A DNA stretch of 64,000 bases, taken from assembly GCA_016235165.1 (NCBI GenBank), contig JACRLX010000037.1, forward strand, positions 62,001-126,000, read 5' to 3'. The stretch is from Rhodocyclales bacterium. GTDB lineage: Bacteria; Pseudomonadota; Gammaproteobacteria; Burkholderiales; Rhodocyclaceae. Positions 43,866-54,299 of this stretch are shown here, in pieces. The translations under genes and the position numbers were made by a program. How positions within the stretch are numbered: the first letter of the stretch is position 1; every line of letters starts with the position of its first letter. A model generated the notes under the pieces. It did no database searches and was not told the DNA's origin. It saw nothing but the letters and a program-made list of their open reading frames with translations.

Positions 43866-44147
43866 TCAGGCCGGGCCGAAGTTCTCGTCGCAGAAGCGGT
43901 TGATCTCGTGTTCGATGCGCGGCTTCAGCGCCGAGAGCAGAAAGCCGAGCTTGACGTAGACCTCGATCTCCTTTTTGCCGACCTCGATATGGCCTTCGAC
44001 CCCGAGACGGTGGAAGTTGAGCGTGTGGCCGTCCCATTCGTGGGCCAGACTGAACTCCTCGCCCAGTTCTTCGGCGATGTGTTCGGCGCCCTTGAGCGCC
44101 TTTTTCAGCGTGGTGTGGTGCGGGCGGACGACACGGATCTCGCTCAT
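43866..44147 (-). CDS. Polyhydroxyalkanoic acid system family protein
   Basis: A 93-aa protein: VRPHHTTLKKALKGAEHIAEELGEEF followed by a beta-rich part (HEWDGHTLNFHRLGVEGHI and EIEVYVKLGFLLSALKPRIE). This is the small PHA-granule-region family often found beside phasins, whose biochemical role is unknown. A strong AGGAGG overlaps the fadD stop region, so it is coupled to fadD. Confidence 0.85.
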   Translation of the reverse strand: MSEIRVVRPHHTTLKKALKGAEHIAEELGEEFSLAHEWDGHTLNFHRLGVEGHIEVGKKEIEVYVKLGFLLSALKPRIEHEINRFCDENFGPA

Positions 44148-44158
44148 CGCCTGACCTC

Positions 44159-45823
<1,665 letters not shown>

Positions 45824-45912
45824 GTTGCTCCCCTCGCTTGGTTTCCGGCCCATTCTAAACACTTGCGCCGGGGCGGCTACAATCCCGCCACCGCCAACCG
45901 CAGGAGCCGCCG

Positions 45913-46329
45913 ATGGGTGCATTCCACTATGCTTTCCCGATCACCGACATTGCCCGTGCGCGCGACTTCTACGTCGGCCGACTGGGCTGTGCCGAGGGGC
46001 GCAGCACCGCGCACTGGATCGATTTCGAGCTGTTCGGCCACCAGCTCTCGGCCCACCTCGGCACGCCGGCGGGCGCCGCCTGCATGGGCCTGGTCGACGG
46101 CCACGAAGTTCCGATTCCGCACTTCGGCGCGATTCTGCCGCCCGACGAATTCTGGCGCTTCGCCGAGCGCCTGAGGCAGCAGGGCGTCCGTTTCCTGATG
46201 GAGCCGACCCTGCGCTTTGCCGGCAAGCCGGGCGAACAGGCGACGATGTTCTTCCTCGATCCGGACGGCAACGCGCTGGAGTTCAAGGCCTTTACCCGCG
46301 CCGACGAGGTATTCGCGCGCCAGGCCTGA
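45913..46329 (+). CDS. VOC-family (glyoxalase/dioxygenase-like) protein
   Basis: A 138-aa single-domain protein with [21 protein letters not shown] at the start and [20 protein letters not shown] at the end, the two ends of a VOC metal-binding module. Members are lyases, dioxygenases or resistance proteins; no specific activity can be assigned. It is divergent from fadD. Confidence 0.85.
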   Translation: MGAFHYAFPITDIARARDFYVGRLGCAEGRSTAHWIDFELFGHQLSAHLGTPAGAACMGLVDGHEVPIPHFGAILPPDEFWRFAERLRQQGVRFLMEPTLRFAGKPGEQATMFFLDPDGNALEFKAFTRADEVFARQA

Positions 46330-46394
46330 ATTTATGTCTCCGGCAAAGCCGGAGACGGTATCCCCTGCGGACGGTGCTGATGATACGGCGAGGT

Positions 46395-47522
46395 TTATTC
46401 CGCAACGGCTTTCGGGTGGCGGGGAGGCGGTTTGCCGGCAAGGATTTCGAGGAAGCTGGTGTCCGCCGTCACCCAGGCCTCGTCCTGGAATTCGCGATAC
46501 AGGTCGAACACAGGCTGGATTACCTCCAGACGAGGCGCGTTGCCCCGGTAGGGCCGGTTGAGGACCACGGAGAAATAGCCGTTGCGGCGGAATGGGTTGC
46601 CGCAGGGGCCGGTTGTGAGGAACCAGACCGTGTAGTTGATGCCGCCGCCCTGGCAGGAAACCGGCTCCGCGGAAAACAGGACCTGGCTCACCGCGCCGAG
46701 CGACAGGTGGCAGTGATGATCGTCGAAGGCGCCGATCTGCCAGGAGGCATGCCCCTGTTCGACATAGCGGTGCAGGCCGTCGAGCTTCTCGGTCTTGAAC
46801 TCGATCAGGGTGCGTTCGCGGTAGATCACCAGGGAGGCATCGCGCAGCGCCAGGGCCCTTTCCAGGAGCGGGATGCTGGGCGGTTCGGAGCCGGCGGCTG
46901 CCGCGACGCTGGCCGGCGGACAAAGCAGTTTGCCGAGTTCATGCCAGCCACCTTGGTCGCGGCCTGTCGCCTTGCGCAGGATTTCCAGCAACCGGGGCGC
47001 CATCGCGGTTTCGGGAACGGTCGGTTCGACCTCGAATTCGACCAGGTCGGGCCGGGCTTGCGCATGGCGCCGGGCCAGGGCGAAGAAGCGGCCAACCTGT
47101 TCGGCATTCAGGGATTCGCGGTCGTAGGGGCAGGACAGCATCAGCGAAACCACCCAGTGGTCGGACGGTGCGCCGCCAGGGCCGAGGACCAGCAGGCGCG
47201 CCTCGAATGAGGGCTTGAAATCGAAGCAGACGCTGGGCGCCACCACGTAGCGCACCCTATGTACCCGGCCAAGGTCGAGGTGCAAATGATGTTCCGCGTC
47301 GTCGAGGCGCAGTTCGCGCACACCGGCGAAGCGGCCGTCATAGATCGGCGGCAGCAGCCGCCCGCGGCCGGCGGGAAGCATTTCGAGGATCGCTCCCTCC
47401 GACCAGCGCCCGCAGGCGACGGTGATATCGGGCTCGTGCAGCCAGTCATCGACCACGTCGTGGAAGAACTGGCTCAACTCGGAAAGGGCCTCGGCGGCCG
47501 GCAGGGAATCCCGGGAAGACAT
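46395..47522 (-). CDS. Unknown protein with internal duplication
   Basis: A 375-aa soluble protein that I do not recognise. Two halves share a pattern: EHHLHLDLGRVHRVRYVVAPSV (about residues 76-97) and HHCHLSLGAVSQVLFSAEPVS (about 265-285), each followed by a beta-rich stretch ending in a VVSLML or SVVLNR strand. This suggests an ancient tandem duplication, perhaps of a heme- or ligand-binding fold, but that is speculation. It stands alone between the VOC gene and the XRE gene. Confidence 0.7.
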   Translation of the reverse strand: MSSRDSLPAAEALSELSQFFHDVVDDWLHEPDITVACGRWSEGAILEMLPAGRGRLLPPIYDGRFAGVRELRLDDAEHHLHLDLGRVHRVRYVVAPSVCFDFKPSFEARLLVLGPGGAPSDHWVVSLMLSCPYDRESLNAEQVGRFFALARRHAQARPDLVEFEVEPTVPETAMAPRLLEILRKATGRDQGGWHELGKLLCPPASVAAAAGSEPPSIPLLERALALRDASLVIYRERTLIEFKTEKLDGLHRYVEQGHASWQIGAFDDHHCHLSLGAVSQVLFSAEPVSCQGGGINYTVWFLTTGPCGNPFRRNGYFSVVLNRPYRGNAPRLEVIQPVFDLYREFQDEAWVTADTSFLEILAGKPPPRHPKAVAE

Positions 47523-47654
47523 GCTTGCCTCCTGATCTGGCTTGCTTGTCTTAAGCCTAAACCTTATCGCCTTGAAGGGTCCAACACGATTTTCCTATCC
47601 ATTCCATCGGAAAAAGCAATGCGTGCCCCAGGCGTAGCACCGCCGCCGAACCGA

Positions 47655-48380
47655 TCAGCCGGGCGATCCCTCCGTCCGCTTGGCCCTGGCCGGCTGGCGG
47701 CCGCGAAATGCCATCGCCATTTCGAAGGCGGCGCGGGTGAAGGTCAGCACTTCGGCGAACTCCGCGTCGCTCAGCTTGCGTGCCGCGTCGTCGGCGCGGT
47801 AGATGTTGGCGAACTCGCGCTCGCGCGCCGACTGGATCAGCAGCTTGCCGACGCCGAGGTTCTCCAGCGCGCGCCAGACGTCGGGGTTGGAGGATCGGGT
47901 GAACTTCATGACGAAACCGATCGGGTCGTTGCGCCCCAGCACGGCGGCCAGGCGCAGGACGATCTCGAAGGGTACGGCGATTCGGCCGCGCTCCCAGGCC
48001 TCGATCAGCGACGGGTCCTTGAGGTTGATCGCGGCGCCGACCTCGGTGACCGTGAGTCCGGCCGTCTGGCGCAGGCGTTTCAGGGCGGCGCCGGTTCGTA
48101 CCCAGACGCCGGGTTCGGCAAGGCCGGGCATCACCGCCTTGAGCACGTCGGCGGCGGCCTCCATGGTCTTGCCCTGGCTCAATGCGCGGGCGACGCCGGC
48201 GGCGGTCTTCAGGGTCGCGGCGGCGCCGACCGTGGCGGCACCGGCATCGAGCACCTTGCCGGCCATGGCCCGCATCTGCTCCACCAGTCCGTTCTCCGCC
48301 GCTTCGATCGGTGCAGGTTCCGGCGCGGCGCGGCGCGGGCGCGCCGGGGCTTTGCGTGCGGGCTTGGCGGAGGCGACCAT
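47655..48380 (-). CDS. XRE-family regulator with basic N-terminal tail
   Basis: A 241-aa protein. The first 25 residues are Lys/Arg/Ala/Pro-rich (SAKPARKAPARPRRAAPEP), much like the tails of the granule-locus enzymes. An HTH_3 domain lies at about 100-160 (GAALKRLRQTAGLTVTEVGA then LIEAWERGRIAVPFEIVLRLAAVLGR). The C-terminal part is helical. It is divergent from cobU with a 74-bp gap. Confidence 0.8.
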   Translation of the reverse strand: MVASAKPARKAPARPRRAAPEPAPIEAAENGLVEQMRAMAGKVLDAGAATVGAAATLKTAAGVARALSQGKTMEAAADVLKAVMPGLAEPGVWVRTGAALKRLRQTAGLTVTEVGAAINLKDPSLIEAWERGRIAVPFEIVLRLAAVLGRNDPIGFVMKFTRSSNPDVWRALENLGVGKLLIQSAREREFANIYRADDAARKLSDAEFAEVLTFTRAAFEMAMAFRGRQPARAKRTEGSPG

Positions 48381-48454
48381 GGCATTCCTTTTCCGGTTTT
48401 GTGGCTGGCCCTACTTTAACGAAAGTTCGTCTTGCCCGTGCTAGGCTTTCCGCC

Positions 48455-48958
48455 ATGAGCATCGAACTCGTCATCGGCGGCGCGCGCTCGGGCAAGAGCC
48501 ACCTGGCTGAGCGGCGCGCGGCGGAATCCGGACTGGCGGTGGCCTACGTCGCCACGGCCACCGTCGGCGACGATGAAATGGCGCAGCGCATCGCGCATCA
48601 CCGCGAGCGCCGGCCGGCGCACTGGCGCACGATAGAGGAGCCCCTGCACCTGGCCGAGGCCCTGCGTCGCGAGGCTGCGACCGGGCGCGTGCTGCTGGTC
48701 GATTGCCTGACACTGTGGCTTTCCAACCTGCTGCTGGGCCCGGGACTGGAGCCGGAGCGCGGCCGCTTCCTCGACGCGCTGGGCGCATTGCCTGGCCGCG
48801 TGATCCTGGTCAGCAACGAGGTCGGCTGGGGCATCGTGCCGGCCAACGAACTCGCGCGCCGTTTCGCCGACGAACAGGGGCGGCTGAATCAGGCAGTGGC
48901 GGCGGCCTGCCAGCGCGTCACGCTGGTCGTGGCCGGGCTGCCGCTGGAACTCAAGTAA
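48455..48958 (+). CDS. cobU: Adenosylcobinamide kinase / guanylyltransferase
   Basis: A 167-aa bifunctional enzyme that phosphorylates adenosylcobinamide and adds GMP, making the substrate of CobS. The P-loop GGARSGKSHLAERRA, the region with the guanylated histidine (RIAHHRERRP), LLVDCLTLWLSNLL and ILVSNEVGWGIVPANELARRFADEQG are all typical. It lies 22 kb from cobTSC and no riboswitch is seen in its short leader. Confidence 0.94.
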   Translation: MSIELVIGGARSGKSHLAERRAAESGLAVAYVATATVGDDEMAQRIAHHRERRPAHWRTIEEPLHLAEALRREAATGRVLLVDCLTLWLSNLLLGPGLEPERGRFLDALGALPGRVILVSNEVGWGIVPANELARRFADEQGRLNQAVAAACQRVTLVVAGLPLELK

Positions 48959-49006
48959 GGCCGGGTGGATCGTGGTTCGGTGCGGCGGCCGCAGGCAGGT
49001 GCCGTC

Positions 49007-49606
49007 TCAGTGCTTCCCGCCCATGCCGACAGGCTCCGGGGTCAGATGCACGATGCGGCGGAACAGCACCTCGAATTCGTTTGCCGTATCGTTTGCATAC
49101 ATCGGGTCATGATTTGAACGAAACCCTTCCAGCGCCGCCTCCCAGTCGGCATCGGAAAGGACTCGTTCCGCAAGCGGCAGGATCAATGTCTCCTCCCGCA
49201 TCATGTGGCTCCAGTAGAACTGCGCATAGCGGTCGACGATGTCGAGAAATTCGCGGTCGGCGCCGGGAACCCCGGCAGCAAGCCGATTGAGCGCAGTCGA
49301 AAGGCTCGCTGCTCGTTCTTCGCTGGCCTGGTGCTCGATCTCCAGCGCGTCGATCACATCGCGCGACTCGCGCGTCTTTGCACGCAAAGGTGCAAACAGG
49401 TACCTGTCCTCCGCAGGATGGTGAAGCCGTTCGGAAAACTGGGTCAGGTAGTGAACGATTGCCCCCAGCAAAGGCATGTCCGGCGTGCCGCCTTTGACGA
49501 CGCGCTTCGCCAGGAACTCCAGCGCGTGGACCACGGCAGCCATCGAACGATGTTCGTCGCGAACGTAGCCCAGGGCCTTGTGTCTGGTGGTGTCAGGTTG
49601 CGTCAT
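49007..49606 (-). CDS. Hemerythrin-like domain protein
   Basis: A 199-aa four-helix protein with the di-iron ligand pattern: RDEHRSMAAVVHALE, SERLHHPAEDRYLFAPL, IEHQASEERA and SHMMREETLILPLAE. Such proteins bind O2 or sense oxygen or oxidative stress. It ends the long aromatic-degradation array and its start overlaps the Rieske gene stop by 4 nt. Confidence 0.88.
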   Translation of the reverse strand: MTQPDTTRHKALGYVRDEHRSMAAVVHALEFLAKRVVKGGTPDMPLLGAIVHYLTQFSERLHHPAEDRYLFAPLRAKTRESRDVIDALEIEHQASEERAASLSTALNRLAAGVPGADREFLDIVDRYAQFYWSHMMREETLILPLAERVLSDADWEAALEGFRSNHDPMYANDTANEFEVLFRRIVHLTPEPVGMGGKH

Positions 49607-49989
49607 GCTGTCTCCATCCCGTGATGGCGGCTGCCGAAGTACACCTCTCCGCCGTGGCAATAGGCAGGAAGCACCGTCAGCCCGGTGCCTGCACACGGCC
49701 CATCGACGCATTCGCCACTTTCAATCCTGAAGAAGGCGGTGTGATGGGCGCACATGATCAATCCTTCCGATGCGATGAAGTTCTGCGGCTCATAGTTCAA
49801 GGGCAGGGAGAAGTGCGGGCAGCGATTCACATAACTCCACACCCGCGCCTCCTGGCGCAACAGCAGGATCTTGAAGTTTTCGCTGCCGGCGCCGAATGCC
49901 ACTTCCAGGCCGCCGCCGTCGGGTATGTCCGCGACGGCACACAGGCGCGCGCCATTCGCCGGACAGTCAGGATGCTGTTGCCATGTCAT
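49603..49989 (-). CDS. Rieske [2Fe-2S] ferredoxin-like protein
   Basis: A 128-aa protein with the cluster ligands CPH (NRCPHFSLPLN) and CAHH (LIMCAHHTAFFRIESGEC), 17-18 residues apart, and the following GPCAGTGLTVLP strand. It carries one electron at a time and could serve an oxygenase. The ATG at 49989 lies 23 nt inside the end of the YCII gene. Confidence 0.88.
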   Translation of the reverse strand: MTWQQHPDCPANGARLCAVADIPDGGGLEVAFGAGSENFKILLLRQEARVWSYVNRCPHFSLPLNYEPQNFIASEGLIMCAHHTAFFRIESGECVDGPCAGTGLTVLPAYCHGGEVYFGSRHHGMETA

Positions 49990-50293
49990 GCGGGCTTCCC
50001 TCCGGCGCCCCCAGGGACCAGGACCAGGGGCGAATTTCGATCGACTTGAAGAGGCCTGCGCGTGAGTAGGGATCGTCCGCCATGAAATCCGCCACGGCGG
50101 CAATATCCTCCGCTTCCACGACCAATAGCGTGCCATTCATCTCCTGGCCATCGACCGTCAGGGTCGGGCCGCCGAGATGGACCTTCACCCGATGTCCTCC
50201 AGGGCTGCGCAGGAATGTCCGATGGCTGGCCCGGGTTTCCGCGCGGACCTTGGCCTTGCCCGCATGATCCGTGCCGAGAACGAGAAAGTACAT
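49967..50293 (-). CDS. YCII-family protein
   Basis: A 108-aa ferredoxin-like fold protein: MYFLVLGTDHAGKAKVRAETR, GPTLTVDGQEMNGTLLVVEAED and VADFMADDPYSRAGLF match the YCII/muconolactone-isomerase-like family, which includes small enzymes of chloroaromatic and hydroxyquinol pathways. The start at 50293 has GGGGAG upstream. Its exact reaction is unknown. Confidence 0.85.
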   Translation of the reverse strand: MYFLVLGTDHAGKAKVRAETRASHRTFLRSPGGHRVKVHLGGPTLTVDGQEMNGTLLVVEAEDIAAVADFMADDPYSRAGLFKSIEIRPWSWSLGAPEGSPHDMATAS

Positions 50294-50309
50294 TTCTTCA
50301 CTCCCCGGG

Positions 50310-51134
50310 TCAGTGTTGGGGTTCGAGCACAAAATCGAAATCCATCTTCCATTCCTCGCCGTCCGGCAGGTAGTTCACGACCAGCGAGTTCTTCACGCCG
50401 AAGACCGCGTCGGTTTCGATGAACTCATCTCCTTCGGTGAACAGCTGGGTGATGACCGGCTTGAAGCCCGGCGCCGAAACGATGAAGTGGATGTGGGCGG
50501 GCCGGTAGGGATGACGTCCGAGCTCCTCGAGGAACTTCCCGACCGGGCCGTCGGTGGGGATCGGATATGAAACGGGCTTCAGCGTACGGAAACTGTAGCG
50601 GCCGTCCGGTCCGGCATGTAGCTTGCCGCAGAGATGGTGCTCGGGCGCCGCACTGTCCTGGACATGGTAGAGGCCGTTCGGCGCCGTTTGCCAGATATCC
50701 AGAACTGCGTCCGGCAGGGGCGTGCCATCGGTGCTGGTGACCATTCCACTGACAAGCACACCGGGCCCCTCGCCAGGAGCCAGGTCTGCGCCCGAACTCC
50801 GTTCAGGGGCGCCTTCCACATAGAAGGGACCAAGCACGCTGGACTCGGTCGCGCCGATCGGCTTCCGGTTGTTGATCGCATCGACCAGCATCGAGACGCC
50901 GATGGTATCGGAAAACAGAATGTACTCCTGCCGCTTGTCGTCGCAGATCTTCCCAGTGTCGGTGAGGAACTGGATGCCCGCAAACCACTCCTGCGGCGTC
51001 GGCTCCACATCGCGGATGAAGGCATGGAGATGGCGGATCAGTGAGGCCGTGACTTGCCTGATCCGTGGATTGCCGCAGTCGGACAGTCGTCCGAGGACCG
51101 CATCCGTCAGATTCTCTTCGGTCAAATTGCGCAT
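50310..51134 (-). CDS. Hydroxyquinol 1,2-dioxygenase (intradiol)
   Basis: A 274-aa non-heme Fe(III) enzyme that opens hydroxyquinol (1,2,4-benzenetriol) to maleylacetate. The predicted ligands are Tyr156 (NGLYHVQD), Tyr190 (PVSYPIPTDGPVG), His214 and His216 (RPAHIHF). SSVLGPFYVEGAPE and the PIPTDGPVG loop favour hydroxyquinol over catechol dioxygenases. It feeds the same maleylacetate reductase as the hydroquinone route; no hydroxyquinol-forming monooxygenase is in the window. Confidence 0.88.
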   Translation of the reverse strand: MRNLTEENLTDAVLGRLSDCGNPRIRQVTASLIRHLHAFIRDVEPTPQEWFAGIQFLTDTGKICDDKRQEYILFSDTIGVSMLVDAINNRKPIGATESSVLGPFYVEGAPERSSGADLAPGEGPGVLVSGMVTSTDGTPLPDAVLDIWQTAPNGLYHVQDSAAPEHHLCGKLHAGPDGRYSFRTLKPVSYPIPTDGPVGKFLEELGRHPYRPAHIHFIVSAPGFKPVITQLFTEGDEFIETDAVFGVKNSLVVNYLPDGEEWKMDFDFVLEPQH

Positions 51135-51153
51135 GTCCGTTCTTCCTCCTTGC

Positions 51154-52359
51154 TCAGACTTTTTCAATGATCATGGCAATGCCCTGACCGACGCCGATGC
51201 ACATGGTGCACAGCGCATGCCGGCCGCCGCTGCGCTGCAACTGGTACATGGCGGTGGTCACCAGGCGCGCGCCGCTCATGCCCAGCGGGTGACCCATGGC
51301 GATCGCTCCGCCATTGGGATTGACCCTGGGATCGTCGTCGGCCAATCCAAGCTCGCGCGTCACCGCCAGCGCCTGGGCGGCAAAGGCTTCGTTGAGCTCG
51401 ATGACGTCCATCCGCGAAAGGCTCAATCCCGTCATGGCCAGCACCTTCCGGACCGCGGGCGCGGGACCAAAGCCCATGATGCGAGGGGCCACGCCGGCTG
51501 TGGCCATGGCCACGACACGGGCCCTGGGTGTCAAGTGATGTGCTTTTGCAGCGGGTGCGGAGGCCAGAACCAGGGCGCAGGCTCCGTCGTTAACCCCCGA
51601 TGCATTCCCGGCGGTGACCGTAAGGCCGGGACCATTGACCCCTTTGAGCGTGGCCAGTTGTTCCAGGGTGGTCTCCGGCCGCGGATGCTCGTCGGTGGTG
51701 AAGGCGTTCGGCTCGCCCTTCCTTTGCGGGATCATGACCGGCGCGATCTCGTCGGCGAAGCGGCCGGCGGCGTGGGCGGCCGCCCAGCGCTGCTGGGAAC
51801 GCAGTGCAAAGGCATCCTGGTCGGCGCGACTGATCCGGAAATCGGCGGCAACATTGTCGGCGGTCTGCGGCATCGAGTCGACGCCATACTGCGCCTTCAT
51901 CAGCGCATTGATGAAGCGCCAGCCTATGGTCGTGTCGTGCACCGCGTTGCTGCGCGAGAACGCGCTTTCCGCCTTGGGCATGACGAAGGGCGCGCGACTC
52001 ATGCTTTCCACACCTCCCGCCAGCATCAGGGAGGCTTCGCCCGACTTGATCGCGCGCGCGGCAATTCCTATGGCATCCATGCCCGAACCGCAAAGCCGAT
52101 TGACCGTGCTGCCGGGAACATCGACCGGCAGCCCGGCGAGCAGCCCCGCCATGCGCGCCACATTGCGGTTGTCCTCGCCCGCCTGGTTGGCGCAGCCGTA
52201 GATCACGTCGTCCACCGCGGCCCAGTCCAAATCCGGGTGGCGGGCCATCAGCACCTTGATCGGCAAGGCTCCGAGATCGTCGGCGCGGATGGAAGACAGG
52301 GTTCCCCCGTAGCGCCCGATGGGCGTGCGAATCGCGTCGCAGATATAGGCGTCAGTCAT
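51154..52359 (-). CDS. pcaF: 3-oxoadipyl-CoA thiolase
   Basis: A 401-aa thiolase, the standard length for PcaF. The acyl-binding cysteine is Cys90 in NRLCGSGMDAIG, with GHPLGMSGARL and CTMCIGVGQG giving the histidine and second cysteine. The start AYICDAIRTPIGRYGG is typical of the beta-ketoadipate enzyme. It splits 3-oxoadipyl-CoA into succinyl-CoA and acetyl-CoA. Its start overlaps the livM end by 8 nt. Confidence 0.92.
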   Translation of the reverse strand: MTDAYICDAIRTPIGRYGGTLSSIRADDLGALPIKVLMARHPDLDWAAVDDVIYGCANQAGEDNRNVARMAGLLAGLPVDVPGSTVNRLCGSGMDAIGIAARAIKSGEASLMLAGGVESMSRAPFVMPKAESAFSRSNAVHDTTIGWRFINALMKAQYGVDSMPQTADNVAADFRISRADQDAFALRSQQRWAAAHAAGRFADEIAPVMIPQRKGEPNAFTTDEHPRPETTLEQLATLKGVNGPGLTVTAGNASGVNDGACALVLASAPAAKAHHLTPRARVVAMATAGVAPRIMGFGPAPAVRKVLAMTGLSLSRMDVIELNEAFAAQALAVTRELGLADDDPRVNPNGGAIAMGHPLGMSGARLVTTAMYQLQRSGGRHALCTMCIGVGQGIAMIIEKV

Positions 52360-53398
52360 GTTTTTGCGTGTCGGATGGTTGACCTGATGGCGCCTTGTCG
52401 TCCGCAATGGTCAGTCGGCGCTGCAGTGGAAAAAGCTGGACATCGAATCGCTGCGCGAACCAGCCCCAGATTCCTTTGCGCATGAACAGCATCGCAATTA
52501 CCGCAATCGCGCCCAGCAGGATCATGTACCAGGAACCATAATCGGCAAGAAAATTGCGGAGCACGAAGTAGAGAATCGTCCCGACCAGTGGACCCTCGAT
52601 GGTACCGACGCCGCCGATGATGACGATGAAAATGATCAGCGCCGACCACTCCATCGAGAAGGCCGCTTCGGGCGACACGCGCAGCTTGGTCAGGAATATG
52701 AGGGCGCCGATGATTCCCGTGCCGATCGCCGACGCAAGATATACCTGCAGCTTGATCCGGCCGACCGAGACCCCGATGCTCTCCGATGCCGTTTCGGAAT
52801 CGCGCACCGCCGTGAGGGCCAGGCCCTGTTTCGAGCGCAGCAGGAGATAGACGGCGGTCATGGAACCGGCGCCGACGGCCAATGCCAGCCAGTAGCTCAG
52901 GGCATCGCGCCACCATTCGTCGATCGCGCTGACGGATTCGGTGATGCTGATTCCGCTGCCGCCGCCCAGCGCGCTGTAGTTGGAGAACACCAGGCGCAGA
53001 ATCTCGGCCAGAACCCAGCTGCCGATGGCGAAGTAAGGGCCTTGCAGGCGGAACAGGATCCTGGCGGAAGGCCAGGCCACGACGCCCGCAACGATGCCCG
53101 CCAGTGGAACCGCGATGAAGGGATTGACGCCGCCAAAGACGGCCATCACCACCAGCGAATACGCACCCAGGCCGACAAAGGCCTGCTGACCGATGGATAT
53201 CAGGCCCCCGTAGCCCGCCAGCAGATTCCACATCTGGGCCAGCGCCAGAAAATAGAAGAACTCGACCAGGGTGATCATCGTGTCGTTGCCGGCCCACAGC
53301 GGCAGGCTTGCTCCGGCGATGATGAGTGCCAGCCCGGTGTTGAGACCGGCACGGGCGGCGGGGGTGCTGCGTTCGACGACAAAAGCGGCCGTAGTCAT
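52352..53398 (-). CDS. livM: Branched-chain-type ABC transporter permease (LivM)
   Basis: A 348-aa inner-membrane permease with about 9 helices and the family motifs GYGGLISIGQQAFVGLGAYS and GGVGTIEGPLVGT. It forms the channel with LivH. In this operon the importer probably takes up the aromatic substrate rather than amino acids. Confidence 0.92.
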   Translation of the reverse strand: MTTAAFVVERSTPAARAGLNTGLALIIAGASLPLWAGNDTMITLVEFFYFLALAQMWNLLAGYGGLISIGQQAFVGLGAYSLVVMAVFGGVNPFIAVPLAGIVAGVVAWPSARILFRLQGPYFAIGSWVLAEILRLVFSNYSALGGGSGISITESVSAIDEWWRDALSYWLALAVGAGSMTAVYLLLRSKQGLALTAVRDSETASESIGVSVGRIKLQVYLASAIGTGIIGALIFLTKLRVSPEAAFSMEWSALIIFIVIIGGVGTIEGPLVGTILYFVLRNFLADYGSWYMILLGAIAVIAMLFMRKGIWGWFAQRFDVQLFPLQRRLTIADDKAPSGQPSDTQKHD

Positions 53399-53420
53399 GG
53401 GTTCCGATGAATCGTGAATG

Positions 53421-54290
53421 TCAATCGCGGGTCTTGGGAAACAGGCCCTGGGGTTTCACCAGGAGAATGGCCATGAACGCAAGGTGCCCGAACAGGATTC
53501 CCCAGCCCGGGTCGAAGCGGAATCCCACGGCCTGGGCGACGCCTAGCACCATTCCGCCGGCCAGGGTTCCCCAGAGCGAACCCAGTCCGCCGATGATCAC
53601 GGCTTCGAAGGCAAACAGAAGCTGCGGCGGCCCGAGCAGCGGATCGAAGGCCTTGGTCATGCCGAGGATGACTCCGGCCAGCCCCACGGTTGCCGAGGCG
53701 ATCGCCATGGCGACGCCGTAGACCTTGCGGCTGTCGACTGCCATCAACTGGACGATTTCCGGGTCGTCCGAGGTAGCACGCAGCGCGCGGCCGATCGCCG
53801 TGCGCGAAAAGAGGTACTGCAGGCCTGCGAGCAGGGCAATGGCAATGACCAGGGTGATCAGGGGAAAGACTCCGATCGCCAGGCCTCCGCCGAGGTCGAT
53901 GCTTGCCGTGGTGAGATCTCCCGCATCGAGGCGGCGCGAGTCGCCGGAAAACATCTCCAGCAAACCGTTTTGCAGCATTACCGATAGGCCGAAGGTAACC
54001 AGCAGGGGCGGCATGATGTCGCGGCCGAGCGTGCGGTTGTAGACCAGCCGTTGCGCCCAATAGCCCATGACCGCCAGCGCGGGCAGGACGATGAGCAGGG
54101 TCAGCAGCGGATGCATCGGCAGCCACTGGATCAGGGCAAGCGAGGCAAAGGCGCCCAGCACGATGAAGTCGCCATGGGCGATATTGACGAAGCGCATGAT
54201 CCCGAAGGCAAGCGATAGTCCCGTGGCGAACAGGGCGTACAGCCCGCCGAGGAGCAGTCCCTGCATGATGGTGTCGAGGATGTTGATCAT
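53421..54290 (-). CDS. livH: Branched-chain-type ABC transporter permease (LivH)
   Basis: A 289-aa permease. LLGGLYALFATGLSLAFGIM followed by RFVNIAHGDFIVLGAF, and the C-terminal GGLGSLWGTLAGG, are LivH signatures. About 8 membrane helices. It pairs with LivM 22 bp downstream. Confidence 0.92.
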   Translation of the reverse strand: MINILDTIMQGLLLGGLYALFATGLSLAFGIMRFVNIAHGDFIVLGAFASLALIQWLPMHPLLTLLIVLPALAVMGYWAQRLVYNRTLGRDIMPPLLVTFGLSVMLQNGLLEMFSGDSRRLDAGDLTTASIDLGGGLAIGVFPLITLVIAIALLAGLQYLFSRTAIGRALRATSDDPEIVQLMAVDSRKVYGVAMAIASATVGLAGVILGMTKAFDPLLGPPQLLFAFEAVIIGGLGSLWGTLAGGMVLGVAQAVGFRFDPGWGILFGHLAFMAILLVKPQGLFPKTRD

Positions 54291-54299
54291 CGGCGGCTT

